Of a stretch of 64,000 nucleotides of DNA, positions 42,020 to 49,665 are shown in pieces. Source of the DNA: Chloroflexota bacterium (GTDB taxonomy: Bacteria; Chloroflexota; Anaerolineae; Anaerolineales; Villigracilaceae); assembly GCA_024224815.1 (NCBI GenBank), contig JAAENC010000486.1, positions 1 to 64,000 on the forward strand. The letters are read 5' to 3'. The notes beneath the pieces were generated by a model. The model saw nothing but the letters and a program-made list of their open reading frames with translations. It was not told the DNA's origin and did no database searches. Made by a program: the position numbers and the translations under genes. Within the stretch, counting starts at the first letter, position 1; every line of letters begins with the position of its first letter.

Positions 42020-44530
42020 ATGGCAAGCATGGAACGCTTTACCCAGCGCGCCCGTCGGGTACTCGGTCTCGCACACGAAGAAGCCGAAAAAGCCCGCAAA
42101 GAATCCCTCGGAACAGAAGACCTCCTTCTCGGCTTACTAATCGAAGAAGGTGGCGTAGCAGGCCGCGCATTGCGCGAATTAGGTCTCGATGTAGAAAGAG
42201 TCCAGGAAATTATTCAACGCGTCACAAAAGATAATATCCAGCCCACCGATGAGGGTAAACCCAACCTCGCCCCGGAAACCCAAAAAGTACTCGAATACGC
42301 AATCGAAGAAGCCCGCTCCATTGGGCATCATTATATTGGCACCGAGCACTTGCTCCTTGCCCTGACACGCAGCGAAGGAACAGTCAAATTCGTTTTCGAT
42401 AAATTAGGATTAACCCCCGAGCAAATTCGCAAACAAGTAAGACGGATATTGGACGAAGGCGCATCTTCCTCTGCCCCAACATTGGGACGAGGCAAACGTA
42501 GCCCTCGGCCGGCTTCCGCCAAAAAAGAGCAAAAGAAAACGCCCCTTGTCGACCAACTTGCCACCGATCTAACCGCCCTCGCTGAAGAGAAAAAACTCGA
42601 CCCCGTCATCGGTCGCCAAACCGAAATTGAGCGTGTTATCCAGATCTTGGCACGTCGCACAAAAAATAATCCCGCCCTCATCGGAGAACCCGGTGTTGGC
42701 AAAACTGCCATCGTTGAAGGTCTTGCCCAACGCATCGTGGATGGGGATGTCCCCGCTCCACTGATGAAAAAGCAAGTCCTCCAATTAGACGTTGGCTCTC
42801 TCGTAGCCGGAACAATGTATCGTGGTCAATTTGAAGAGCGATTAAAACGTGTGATTGATGAACTTAAAAAATCAGGCGCAATTCTCTTTATTGACGAGGT
42901 TCATATGCTCGTTGGAGCAGGCTCTGCTGGCTCAGCCGTAGATGCTGCCAATATCCTTAAACCCGCCCTTTCTCGCGGCGAACTTCAAGTCATCGGCGCA
43001 ACGACAATGGATGAATATCGCAAAAATATCGAAGCGGACGCCGCCTTAGAGCGCCGTTTCCAATCCATTTTGGTCGAAGAACCTTCTGAAGAAGAAACCA
43101 TCGCCATTCTTAAGGGCATCCGTAAGGCTTACGAAGATCACCACCATCTCGTTATCTCCGACGAAGCGCTGGAATCAGCAACCCAGCTCTCATCACGTTA
43201 TATTTCGGAGCGTTTCCTCCCGGATAAAGCCATCGATCTAATCGACGAATCCTCCTCCCGCGTGCGCATGTATAAATCCCCTGCTGCGAAGGAAGCAAAA
43301 GACCTATACACAAAACTAAAAGAAACAAAAGCAACACGCACGCTGGCGCAAGAAGAAGGCCAAACAGAAGAAGAATTACAAGCCATTGATAGCGCACTCT
43401 CTGAAATCGAAGCAAAAATCGAGAAAATCCGCACCGGCTGGGATCGTGCAAATAGCCCCGTTGTGAGCGCAGAAGATATTGCAGAAATGGTTTCCATGTG
43501 GACAGGTGTGCCGCTCATGCAACTTGCTCAGGAAGAATCTGAGCGTTTATTGCGTATGGAAGAAGAATTACGCGAACATATCATTGGTCAGGATGAAGCC
43601 ATCGAAATTATCGCCCGCGCTGTCCGCCGCGCTCGTGCTGGTCTTAAAGACCCCCAACGTCCAATTGGTTCGCTCATGTTCCTTGGCCCGACAGGCGTTG
43701 GCAAAACAGAACTCACAAAAGCGCTCGCCAAATTTATGTTTGGCAGCGAAGATGCCGCCATCCAACTCGATATGTCTGAATTTATGGAGCGACACACAGC
43801 TAGTCGTTTGGTTGGTGCCCCTCCTGGATACGTCGGCTACGATGATGCCGGGCAGCTCACCGAAGCCCTCCGCCGCCGCCCTTACTCCATCGTTGTTTTT
43901 GACGAAGTTGAAAAAGCGCATGGCGAAGTGCATAATATGCTCCTCCAGATCATGGAAGAGGGGCATCTCTCTGATGCGCGTGGGCAAAAAGTTGATTTTA
44001 GCAACGCCATTATCGTCATGACCTCCAATGTCGGCGCAGATATGATCAAAAAGCAAGGCTCTCTTGGCTTCCAACTCAAGCAAGATAAAGAAGTTGAAGA
44101 ACGTCTTTCTTACGAAGATATGCGCAAGAAATTAACAGAAACCCTCAAACGCGCTTTCCGTCCCGAGTTTATAAACAGGCTCGATGGCGTGGTCGTTTTC
44201 CGTGCCCTGAACGAAGACGATATTCAAGAAATTGTTTCCCTTGAGTTGGCAAAAGTTTCCGAGCGCCTTGTCGAACATGGCCTCGTCTTGAGCGCAACAG
44301 ATGGCGCGCTCAGGCAACTTGGCGAAATGGGATACGACCCCGAAATGGGTGCACGTCCACTTAAACGCGTTATTCAGCAGCAAGTGGAAGATCCCCTCTC
44401 GGATGCCCTCCTCGCCGGACGATTCGGTGAAGGCGACACCATTCTCGTCGATTTGGATGATGGTGGCGAGATCATCCTCGTAAAGGAAGTTGCCTCCGAT
44501 AAAGAAGCGGATGCGCTGCCTGTAGCTTAA
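42020..44530 (+). CDS. clpC: ATP-dependent Clp protease ATP-binding subunit ClpC
   Basis: 836 residues from ATG 42020, chosen for CAGGAG at 42007-42012; in-frame codons upstream to 41969 do not look like ClpC. Order: Clp_N double repeat (ERFTQRARRVLGLAHEEAEK, about 1-145), linker, AAA+ domain 1 with Walker A GEPGVGKTAIVEG and LFIDEVHMLVGAG, a short UVR-like/coiled middle domain (about 400-470), then AAA+ domain 2 with GPTGVGKTELTKALAK and VVFDEVEKAH, and ClpB D2-small C-terminus. The LGF tripeptide in QGSLGFQLK is in the position of the loop that docks to ClpP. The protein unfolds substrates for ClpP in the cytoplasm; adaptors and arginine-phosphate marks recruit substrates in relatives. A palindromic repeat/terminator follows. 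Confidence 0.96.
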   Translation: MASMERFTQRARRVLGLAHEEAEKARKESLGTEDLLLGLLIEEGGVAGRALRELGLDVERVQEIIQRVTKDNIQPTDEGKPNLAPETQKVLEYAIEEARSIGHHYIGTEHLLLALTRSEGTVKFVFDKLGLTPEQIRKQVRRILDEGASSSAPTLGRGKRSPRPASAKKEQKKTPLVDQLATDLTALAEEKKLDPVIGRQTEIERVIQILARRTKNNPALIGEPGVGKTAIVEGLAQRIVDGDVPAPLMKKQVLQLDVGSLVAGTMYRGQFEERLKRVIDELKKSGAILFIDEVHMLVGAGSAGSAVDAANILKPALSRGELQVIGATTMDEYRKNIEADAALERRFQSILVEEPSEEETIAILKGIRKAYEDHHHLVISDEALESATQLSSRYISERFLPDKAIDLIDESSSRVRMYKSPAAKEAKDLYTKLKETKATRTLAQEEGQTEEELQAIDSALSEIEAKIEKIRTGWDRANSPVVSAEDIAEMVSMWTGVPLMQLAQEESERLLRMEEELREHIIGQDEAIEIIARAVRRARAGLKDPQRPIGSLMFLGPTGVGKTELTKALAKFMFGSEDAAIQLDMSEFMERHTASRLVGAPPGYVGYDDAGQLTEALRRRPYSIVVFDEVEKAHGEVHNMLLQIMEEGHLSDARGQKVDFSNAIIVMTSNVGADMIKKQGSLGFQLKQDKEVEERLSYEDMRKKLTETLKRAFRPEFINRLDGVVVFRALNEDDIQEIVSLELAKVSERLVEHGLVLSATDGALRQLGEMGYDPEMGARPLKRVIQQQVEDPLSDALLAGRFGEGDTILVDLDDGGEIILVKEVASDKEADALPVA

Positions 44531-44549
44531 TTACACTAAACCTTCTAAA

Positions 44550-44585
44550 GGGGCGGGATACCCAACCCCGCCCCTATAATTTTTA
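44550..44585 (+). repeat. GC-rich palindromic repeat, copy 2, acting as clpC terminator
   Basis: GGGGCGGG (44550-44557) pairs with CCCGCCCC (44567-44574), followed by TATAATTTTT. Same family as the copies at 6326-6352 and 46590-46618. The T-rich tail here would allow it to terminate clpC transcription. Confidence 0.7.
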
Positions 44586-44598
44586 AAGGGAGATAAAT

Positions 44599-45309
44599 AT
44601 GCAATGTCCAAATTGTGGTAGTCAAATTCCTGATTCTTCAAAGAAATGTGGTGTATGTGGTGTGCTTTTACAACCGCAACAAGCCCAAGCGACCACAGGA
44701 TTTCCCGGTTGGGCAAAAGGATTGCTTATTGGTGGCGGCATAGGCCTGATCTTCTTTGCCGTTTTAGGCGCGGCTTACTTTTTTTTCTATTTCCGCCCAT
44801 CTATAACGATGATAGAACCGACGCAAATCCCGACGGCGGTAATTGCGCCTACTCAGCCCCCTGCACCGACAGTTGCAGCCGTTGTAGAATCTCCCCCAGA
44901 AGAAACCCCGCTTCCAACAATAGAACCAACCCAAGCTTTTACGCCTACATCGACGGCAGAACCACAATTCTGCGATGCCTTTGATGGCGTAGAAATGACC
45001 GTCGTCTATTTAGATTGGATCAAGAACGAACCCTTGGAGCTTTATGTCAAAATGTCTGGAGGCGTACCTGGGCTGGAGAAAGAAATCCCCGATGCCACTG
45101 GAGAATGGAATTACAGGGTAAAGATCGGAGACTACAACTCAATAGGATGTGAATTTATCGAAGGCTATCGAGAAAGATTATATTGTGAAATCAACCTACC
45201 CAATGAATATGAAGGTGCTGTACAGCCTATAGCCGTATATGTTGATAAATGCGAAGAAAATTTACATACAGGTCAAAAAGCCTTTTTGCCTGAAATTAAA
45301 AAGAAGTAG
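44599..45309 (+). CDS. Zinc-ribbon, single-TM protein with a C-terminal extracytoplasmic domain
   Basis: 236 residues. N-terminal zinc ribbon MQCPNCGSQIPDSSKKCGVC (two CxxC pairs) on the cytoplasmic side, a Gln-rich stretch, a TM helix at about 35-60 (GLLIGGGIGLIFFAVLGAAYFFFYF), a Pro/Thr/Glu-rich spacer (about 66-115) and an extracytoplasmic domain of about 120 residues with paired cysteines (FCDAFDG, GCEFIE, LYCEIN, KCEE). AAAGGGAGATAAAT precedes the ATG. Zinc-ribbon/TM/spacer proteins of this kind are common in Chloroflexota and their function is unknown. It lies 21 bases before msrA and may be co-transcribed. Confidence 0.75.
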   Translation: MQCPNCGSQIPDSSKKCGVCGVLLQPQQAQATTGFPGWAKGLLIGGGIGLIFFAVLGAAYFFFYFRPSITMIEPTQIPTAVIAPTQPPAPTVAAVVESPPEETPLPTIEPTQAFTPTSTAEPQFCDAFDGVEMTVVYLDWIKNEPLELYVKMSGGVPGLEKEIPDATGEWNYRVKIGDYNSIGCEFIEGYRERLYCEINLPNEYEGAVQPIAVYVDKCEENLHTGQKAFLPEIKKK

Positions 45310-45330
45310 AGATAAGTTTTAGGAGAAATT

Positions 45331-45858
45331 ATGTCTGAAGAAATGGCTACACTTGCGGGTGGGTGCTTTTGGTGTCTCGAGGCAGTATATGGCAATCTTA
45401 AAGGCGTTTATAGAGTGGAATCAGGTTATTCAGGCGGCGCCACGCCAAATCCCAGCTACCAAGCTGTTTGTGGGGGCGAAACGGGACATGCCGAAGTAGT
45501 GCAGCTAACTTTTGATCCTGAAATCATTTCTTTTGATGAGTTGTTGCGCGTCTTTTTCACCATCCATGACCCAACAACCTTAAATCGCCAAGGTGCAGAT
45601 GTAGGCACACAATATCGTTCTGCTATCTTTTATCATTCTGATTCGCAAAAAGAATCAGCTGAAAAGATCATGGCAGAGATGGCCGCAGAGTGGGCAGACC
45701 CCATCGTGACAGAAATTGTGCCAATGGAGATTTTTTACCGCGCGGAGCAGCATCATCAAAATTATTTTGCGCTAAACCCAAACCAGCCTTATTGTCGCGC
45801 AGTCGTTGCGCCAAAAGTAAAAAAGTTTCAAGAGAAGTTTGTGCTGAAACTAAAATAA
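45331..45858 (+). CDS. msrA: Peptide-methionine (S)-S-oxide reductase MsrA
   Basis: 175 residues. The catalytic motif G10-G-C12-F-W-C15 gives nucleophile C12; then VESGYSGG, the Glu-containing GHAEVVQLTFDPEIISFDELL, IHDPTTLNRQGADVGTQYRSAIFYH and the C-terminal HHQNYFALNPNQPYC. It reduces methionine-S-sulfoxide in proteins, using thioredoxin. TTTTAGGAGAAATT before the ATG is a good ribosome binding site. Standing alone or following the zinc-ribbon gene; no msrB fusion. Confidence 0.97.
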   Translation: MSEEMATLAGGCFWCLEAVYGNLKGVYRVESGYSGGATPNPSYQAVCGGETGHAEVVQLTFDPEIISFDELLRVFFTIHDPTTLNRQGADVGTQYRSAIFYHSDSQKESAEKIMAEMAAEWADPIVTEIVPMEIFYRAEQHHQNYFALNPNQPYCRAVVAPKVKKFQEKFVLKLK

Positions 45859-45885
45859 ACGCTCCCCTACTATTACCATTTTTTC

Positions 45886-46587
45886 ATGTCTAAAAAATTT
45901 ATTCTCTCTATCCTTTTTGTCCTTAGCATTGTTGGCGGCTACCTCGTATATCGCGGCATGCGTACATCGGGCGCACGCTCGGTCAAGATCATGCAGTGGT
46001 TTCGTGACCCCGAATCACATACCGAATTTACTATCCTGCAAGGCGAACGTTGTGGCGATGCTCCCTTCATTCTTCCTACAAACGGCATTATCGGATATTT
46101 ATGGGATGATTCCTTCCGCCCCGGGCATCGACATCAGGGATTGGATATTTTCGGCGGAGAAGATTTGGGCGTAACGCCCGTGATTTCAGCTTACGATGGT
46201 TATCTCAGCAGAATGCCCGATTGGACATCTACCGTTATCGTCCGCGTCCCCGACGACCCGCTGCAACCCGGACGCCAAATTTGGCTCTACTACACCCATA
46301 TGGCCGACGCAGAGGGCAACGACTATATCGTAGACGAATTTCCGCGTGGAACTGAAGAACTTTTCGTCCCAGCCGGAACATTACTCGGCTATCAGGGCAA
46401 TTACTCTGGCGATCCTTTTAACCCAACCGGTACACATCTCCATTTCTCGATTGTTTTGGATACCGGCACAGGTACTTTTCGTAATGAGTTGGATATTGAA
46501 AACACCCTCGATCCCTCCCCATATTTGGGCATGAATCTGAACGCAAAAACAAACCAAGATGGCATCCCGACTTGTAATGAAAATTAA
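45886..46587 (+). CDS. M23-family (LytM-like) metallopeptidase, membrane-anchored
   Basis: 233 residues. N-terminal TM anchor/signal (KFILSILFVLSIVGGYLVYRG), then the peptidase domain. Zinc ligands are visible: H83-x3-D87 in HRHQGLDIFG and H184-x-H186 in GTHLHFS; all are intact, so it should be an active endopeptidase. Typical role: cutting peptide cross-links in the cell wall. Compared with LytM the domain has an insertion of about 35 residues between the two zinc motifs (the DDPLQPGRQIWLYYTHMADA region). No Shine-Dalgarno directly before the ATG. A perfect palindromic repeat follows the stop. Confidence 0.88.
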   Translation: MSKKFILSILFVLSIVGGYLVYRGMRTSGARSVKIMQWFRDPESHTEFTILQGERCGDAPFILPTNGIIGYLWDDSFRPGHRHQGLDIFGGEDLGVTPVISAYDGYLSRMPDWTSTVIVRVPDDPLQPGRQIWLYYTHMADAEGNDYIVDEFPRGTEELFVPAGTLLGYQGNYSGDPFNPTGTHLHFSIVLDTGTGTFRNELDIENTLDPSPYLGMNLNAKTNQDGIPTCNEN

Positions 46588-46589
46588 TC

Positions 46590-46618
46590 GTAGGGGCGGG
46601 TCTCAGACCCGCCCCTAC
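46590..46618. repeat. GC-rich palindromic repeat, copy 3 (perfect)
   Basis: GTAGGGGCGGGTCT (46590-46603) and AGACCCGCCCCTAC (46605-46618) are exact inverse complements around one base. It lies between the M23 peptidase and the SDR gene, 12 bases before the SDR start codon, and would fold strongly in the mRNA. Confidence 0.9.
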
Positions 46619-46629
46619 CAGAAAAAGAT

Positions 46630-47298
46630 ATGACCTTCAAAAACAAAGTAGTTCTCATCACCGGCGCAGGGCGCGGGTACGGGCGCGAGCTTGCAAAAGC
46701 CTTTGCCGCAAAAGGCGCGCGCCTCGCGCTGAATGATATTTCGCCCATGAATCTCAACACCCTTGTTAAAGAAATTGAAGAGATGGGCGGAGAAGCCAAA
46801 GCCTATGTACAGGATATTGCTAAAAAAGTCCCCGTACAGGGATTGGTTATGCACGTTGAAGATGATTTCGAGAAAATAGATATTCTTATCAATCACTCTG
46901 CTGTTGAGCCAAAGAAATTTATACTCGATGTAGACGAATGGGACTGGCAACGCACAATCATGGTCAATTTAACGGCCGCTTTTCTGATGACTCAATCTGT
47001 GGGGCGGATGATGAAGGAAAATGGCGGGGGCGTGATCGTGAATCTTGTTCCCCTCGCTGATCGGGCGGAGAAAATTGGCGGTACAGCTTATGTTTCGAGT
47101 ATGATGGGGTTAATCGGATTCACGCAGCAGGCTGCGGTCGATCTCGCCGCGCACCAGCTTCGGGTTCACGCTGTCGGTACGGGTATTGCCGAGTTGCAAG
47201 AGGTAGAAGAGATTTTTCCATCCGATTTTAATGAGGCTGTTTTATACTTATGTGATGAAAAACAAGCTCATTTAAATGGACAGGTTATTAATATATAG
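46630..47298 (+). CDS. Short-chain dehydrogenase/reductase-like protein lacking the catalytic Ser and Lys
   Basis: 222 residues. The cofactor motif is intact: [20 protein letters not shown] with NDIS after beta-2. The catalytic region is not: NNAG is replaced by NHSA, the expected Ser is in NLVPLAD (no Ser), and YxxxK reads Y-V-S-S-M. Fold and NAD(P) binding should be kept, but standard SDR catalysis should not. It may be a regulatory or scaffold protein, or an inactive partner of the aldo/keto reductase that starts eight bases downstream. It has no Shine-Dalgarno and begins 12 bases after a perfect hairpin repeat, so translation may be low. Confidence 0.8.
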   Translation: MTFKNKVVLITGAGRGYGRELAKAFAAKGARLALNDISPMNLNTLVKEIEEMGGEAKAYVQDIAKKVPVQGLVMHVEDDFEKIDILINHSAVEPKKFILDVDEWDWQRTIMVNLTAAFLMTQSVGRMMKENGGGVIVNLVPLADRAEKIGGTAYVSSMMGLIGFTQQAAVDLAAHQLRVHAVGTGIAELQEVEEIFPSDFNEAVLYLCDEKQAHLNGQVINI

Positions 47299-47306
47299 GA
47301 GCAAAA

Positions 47307-48302
47307 ATGGAATACAGAAATTTAGGACGTTCAGGCTTAAAAGTTTCTGCGCTATCTTTTGGCGCGTGGGTTACCTTTGGCGACCAAATAGGTGAAGATG
47401 CAGCGCTTGCCATGATGCAAGCCGCAATTGAAGCAGGCGTAAATTTCTTTGATAATGCTGAAGTTTATGCAGGCGGAAAAGCAGAAACAATGATGGGCAA
47501 AGTCGTCAAAAAAGCAGGCTGGAAACGCTCAGACCTGGTTTTTTCGACCAAAATTTTCTGGGGCGGCGATGGTGCAAATGATAAGGGACTTTCTCGAAAA
47601 CATATCGTCGAAGGTGTCGATGCCGCGCTCGAACGTCTGCAAATGGATTATGTTGATCTAGTTTTTGCTCACCGCCCCGATCTGCATACGCCCATCGAAG
47701 AAACGGTCCGCGCCTTTAATCATGTGATTGACCAAGGCAAAGCCTTTTATTGGGGAACAAGCGAATGGAGCGCCACGCAGATAATGGAAGCGCACGGAAT
47801 CGCCCGTGAATTAGGCTTGATACCGCCTACAATGGAACAGCCCCAGTACCACATGTTTCACCGTGACCGATTCGAAGCGGAATATGCCCCGCTATATAAA
47901 AAACTCGGTTTGGGAACAACAATTTGGTCGCCTCTCGCAAGCGGTTTGCTGACCGGAAAATATAACGCCGGGATGCCCGAAGGGACACGCGCGACTCTCG
48001 AAGGCTATGAGTGGCTCAAACGCCGCTTTACCGACGAAACAGCGATAGAAAATATTGCCAAAGTGGGCGAATTAATGAATATCGCGGATGAAATTGGCTG
48101 CTCAATGGCGCAGCTCGCATTAGCATGGACATTGAAAAACCAAAATGTGAGCACAACGATCACAGGCGCATCTCGCGTGGAGCAGGTTGTAGAAAATATG
48201 AAAGCCCTTGATTATGTAGTGCAACTGACCCCCGATGTGATGGAAGCCATTGAAGATATTTTGGCTAATAAGCCCGCTCAAGAAGCAGATTGGCGCTCGT
48301 AA
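47307..48302 (+). CDS. Aldo/keto reductase, Kv-beta-like subfamily
   Basis: 331 residues, TIM barrel. Opens [20 protein letters not shown]. Catalytic tetrad: Asp in FFDNAEVY, Tyr in the same motif (EVYAGG), Lys in FSTKIFWGG and His in LVFAHRPD. The C-terminal NADPH site is [19 protein letters not shown]. It reduces aldehydes or ketones with NADPH; the physiological substrate is unknown. The gene starts eight bases after the SDR-like stop with ATAGGAGCAAAA before the ATG, so the two are co-translated. A strong bidirectional terminator follows. Confidence 0.93.
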   Translation: MEYRNLGRSGLKVSALSFGAWVTFGDQIGEDAALAMMQAAIEAGVNFFDNAEVYAGGKAETMMGKVVKKAGWKRSDLVFSTKIFWGGDGANDKGLSRKHIVEGVDAALERLQMDYVDLVFAHRPDLHTPIEETVRAFNHVIDQGKAFYWGTSEWSATQIMEAHGIARELGLIPPTMEQPQYHMFHRDRFEAEYAPLYKKLGLGTTIWSPLASGLLTGKYNAGMPEGTRATLEGYEWLKRRFTDETAIENIAKVGELMNIADEIGCSMAQLALAWTLKNQNVSTTITGASRVEQVVENMKALDYVVQLTPDVMEAIEDILANKPAQEADWRS

Positions 48303-48321
48303 AAATAAAAAGTACTTAACC

Positions 48322-48360
48322 AAAAACTTCCGAAGTCTATGAGACTTCGGAAGTTTTTTT
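48322..48360. terminator. Bidirectional terminator between convergent genes
   Basis: A perfect 17-bp stem (48322-48338 with 48342-48358, three-base loop), containing ACTTCCGAAGTCT / AGACTTCGGAAGT and flanked by A-run and T-run. It serves the aldo/keto reductase on the plus strand and the TSUP transporter on the minus strand. Confidence 0.93.
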
Positions 48361-48370
48361 ATGGGGAGAT

Positions 48371-49150
48371 TCACCCAAAATTCAACCACCCCATCGAAAT
48401 ACTATATCTGATCAGCATCGCAAAACACATCAACACGATCAGAATTCTGAGATAGGATGGGTTGATCTTGAAAAGAGATTTTGAGCCCAGCCAGGCACCG
48501 ATCCCCTGCCCGGCGATCATAAAAATGCCAGCGATCCACGCAATTCTTCCTGTCGTTAAAAAGACAAGCAAGGCCGCAACATTGGTCGCAAAATTAAGCG
48601 TTTTTGCAACGATAGTTGCCGAGATCAGCCCACGCCCACGAAGAGATACGCCAGACAGCGCAAAAAACGATCCTGTCCCTGGGCCGAAAAAGCCATCGTA
48701 CCATCCAATGACTGGAACAACGAAATTTCTATACTTCTGATAGGATAATTTAGCTTCGCCATCACTCTCTTTTGGTTTTGGGGCAATAAGGAAATAAATA
48801 GCAATAAATAAAAGCACAATGGGAATTACAAAAGAAAGCATCTCGGGGTTAATTAATTGCACAGTCGTTGCCCCTATGGTGGCGCCGATAAAAGCAAAGA
48901 GCATCAGTCCTTTGACATCATCTCCTTTTACTTTTTTGTTTTTGAACATCATAAAAGTTGCTGTTGCTGTGCCCATGCTGCTTTGAAATTTATTTGTCCC
49001 TAAGACAACTAGAGGGGGAATGCCACTTAATATTAAAGCAGGTACAGTCAACAAACCGCCACCACCGGCTAAGGTATCAAGAAAACCGGCGACAATGGCT
49101 GTAATAAAGAGAAAAAAAAGAATTTGCAAAGAAAGTTCTGGTATTTCCAT
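48371..49150 (-). CDS. TSUP (TauE/SafE-like) membrane transporter
   Basis: 259 residues from ATG 49150, chosen because AAAGGAGACTCCC lies right before it; an ATG seven codons further out (49171) is less likely. Two-fold repeated topology of about eight helices: AIVAGFLDTLAGGGGLLTVPALILSG at the start, KFQSSMGTATATFMMFK, GFFGPGTGSFFALSG and the late GQGIGAWLGSKSL. The GGGG and PGTGSF loops mark the TauE/SafE family, exporters or importers of sulfite, sulfonates and organosulfur ions. The substrate is not determined. Single minus-strand gene. Confidence 0.9.
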   Translation of the reverse strand: MEIPELSLQILFFLFITAIVAGFLDTLAGGGGLLTVPALILSGIPPLVVLGTNKFQSSMGTATATFMMFKNKKVKGDDVKGLMLFAFIGATIGATTVQLINPEMLSFVIPIVLLFIAIYFLIAPKPKESDGEAKLSYQKYRNFVVPVIGWYDGFFGPGTGSFFALSGVSLRGRGLISATIVAKTLNFATNVAALLVFLTTGRIAWIAGIFMIAGQGIGAWLGSKSLFKINPSYLRILIVLMCFAMLIRYSISMGWLNFG

Positions 49151-49251
49151 GGGAGTCTCCTTTAAGATCAAGGGAGAATAACACCGTTAACGGAAAATAT
49201 AAAGCGCGGGCGTGCTACTAAATTGGTATCTTTTCCTCTTTAGGAATTCTC

Positions 49252-49280
49252 TTGACCCCGCCAAATTCTCATGTTAGACT
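49252..49280 (+). promoter_or_regulatory. Promoter of the small-ORF transcript
   Basis: TTGACC (49252-49257), 17-bp spacer, TAGACT (49275-49280). The predicted transcript starts near 49287 and includes a short GTTGC/GCAAC hairpin, a strong ribosome binding site and a 29-residue ORF. Confidence 0.65.
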
Positions 49281-49326
49281 AATCTTCGTTGCTCAGGCAA
49301 CAAATCTTAAAAAGGAGACGCACAAT

Positions 49327-49416
49327 ATGAACACGATTAACCACAACATCATCAGCTTTGTTTCACAAGGCGATGTTTCCCTCAATCCTCCTCGGAGTGC
49401 GTCTGTTACCCTTTAG
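49327..49416 (+). CDS. 29-residue small protein or leader peptide
   Basis: ATG at 49327 is preceded by AAAAAGGAGACGCACAAT, one of the best ribosome binding sites in the window. The product, MNTINHNIISFVSQGDVSLN followed by PPRSASVTL, ends with TAG at 49414-49416. It is Asn/Ser-rich and not hydrophobic. Its last codons (GTGCGTCT, 49397-49404) are exactly complementary to AGACGCAC (49316-49323) in its own ribosome binding region. A terminator begins 22 bases after the stop. It may be a leader peptide of an attenuator for the MFS gene downstream or an independent small protein. No family recognised. Confidence 0.5.
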   Translation: MNTINHNIISFVSQGDVSLNPPRSASVTL

Positions 49417-49438
49417 AAGATAATTATCTAACCCACCT

Positions 49439-49475
49439 AAAGCCACGGAGCATTCTGCCCGTGGCTTTTTTATTT
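49439..49475 (+). terminator. Terminator 1 after the small ORF
   Basis: AAAGCCACGG (49439-49448) / CCGTGGCTTT (49459-49468) followed by TTTATTT. The loop is CATTCTGC-like. A near copy lies at 49524-49560. Confidence 0.85.
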
Positions 49476-49486
49476 CTCATTTAGAG

Positions 49487-49519
49487 AGACCTGTCAGGTT
49501 TCTAAAACCTGACAGGTCT
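49487..49519. repeat. Palindromic repeat between two terminators
   Basis: AGACCTGTCAGGTTT (49487-49501) / AAACCTGACAGGTCT (49505-49519), a perfect 15-bp inverted repeat with a three-base loop and no T-run. It looks like an inserted palindromic unit. Confidence 0.85.
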
Positions 49520-49523
49520 GCCC

Positions 49524-49560
49524 AAAAAGCCACGGAAGAAATTCTGTGGCTTTTTTTATT
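49524..49560 (+). terminator. Terminator 2, near copy of terminator 1
   Basis: AAAAAGCCACGGAA (49524-49537), tetraloop GAAA, TTCTGTGGCTTTTT (49542-49555), one G-T pair, then TTATTT. Core shared with 49439-49475: AAGCCACGG...GTGGCTTTTTTTATTT. Confidence 0.85.
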
Positions 49561-49562
49561 TT

Positions 49563-49651
49563 TACCCTTACCCCCGCATCGCTCCGCTTGCTCCCCCTCT
49601 CCCGCAGAGCGGGAGAGGGATTTCGAGCGAAGCAAGAACGGGTGAGGGCCA
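49563..49651. repeat. Palindromic repeat with CCCTCTCCCGC core
   Basis: Inner arms CCCTCTCCCGC (49595-49605) / GCGGGAGAGGG (49609-49619) and outer arms CCCTTACCCCCG (from 49565) / CGGGTGAGGG (49639-49648) form an extended imperfect palindrome of about 85 bp directly before the MFS gene. It has no coding signal of its own, so frames open through it do not extend the MFS protein. Confidence 0.75.
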
Positions 49652-49665
49652 ATCAAGGAAATATC

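Noticed and set aside
42020-44530. ClpC as part of a tagging-degradation system with the Gly-Gly protein
   Set aside because: It lies in the same direction but 271 bases away with its own leader; adjacency alone does not support a functional link.
44574-44580. TATAAT at the end of the palindromic repeat as a promoter for the zinc-ribbon gene
   Set aside because: No -35 box is available because the upstream bases form the repeat stem; the T-rich stretch reads better as a terminator tail.
49546-49665. Upstream extension of the MFS transporter
   Set aside because: It would translate a terminator tail and a palindromic repeat; the helix-1 region starts after ATG 49666.
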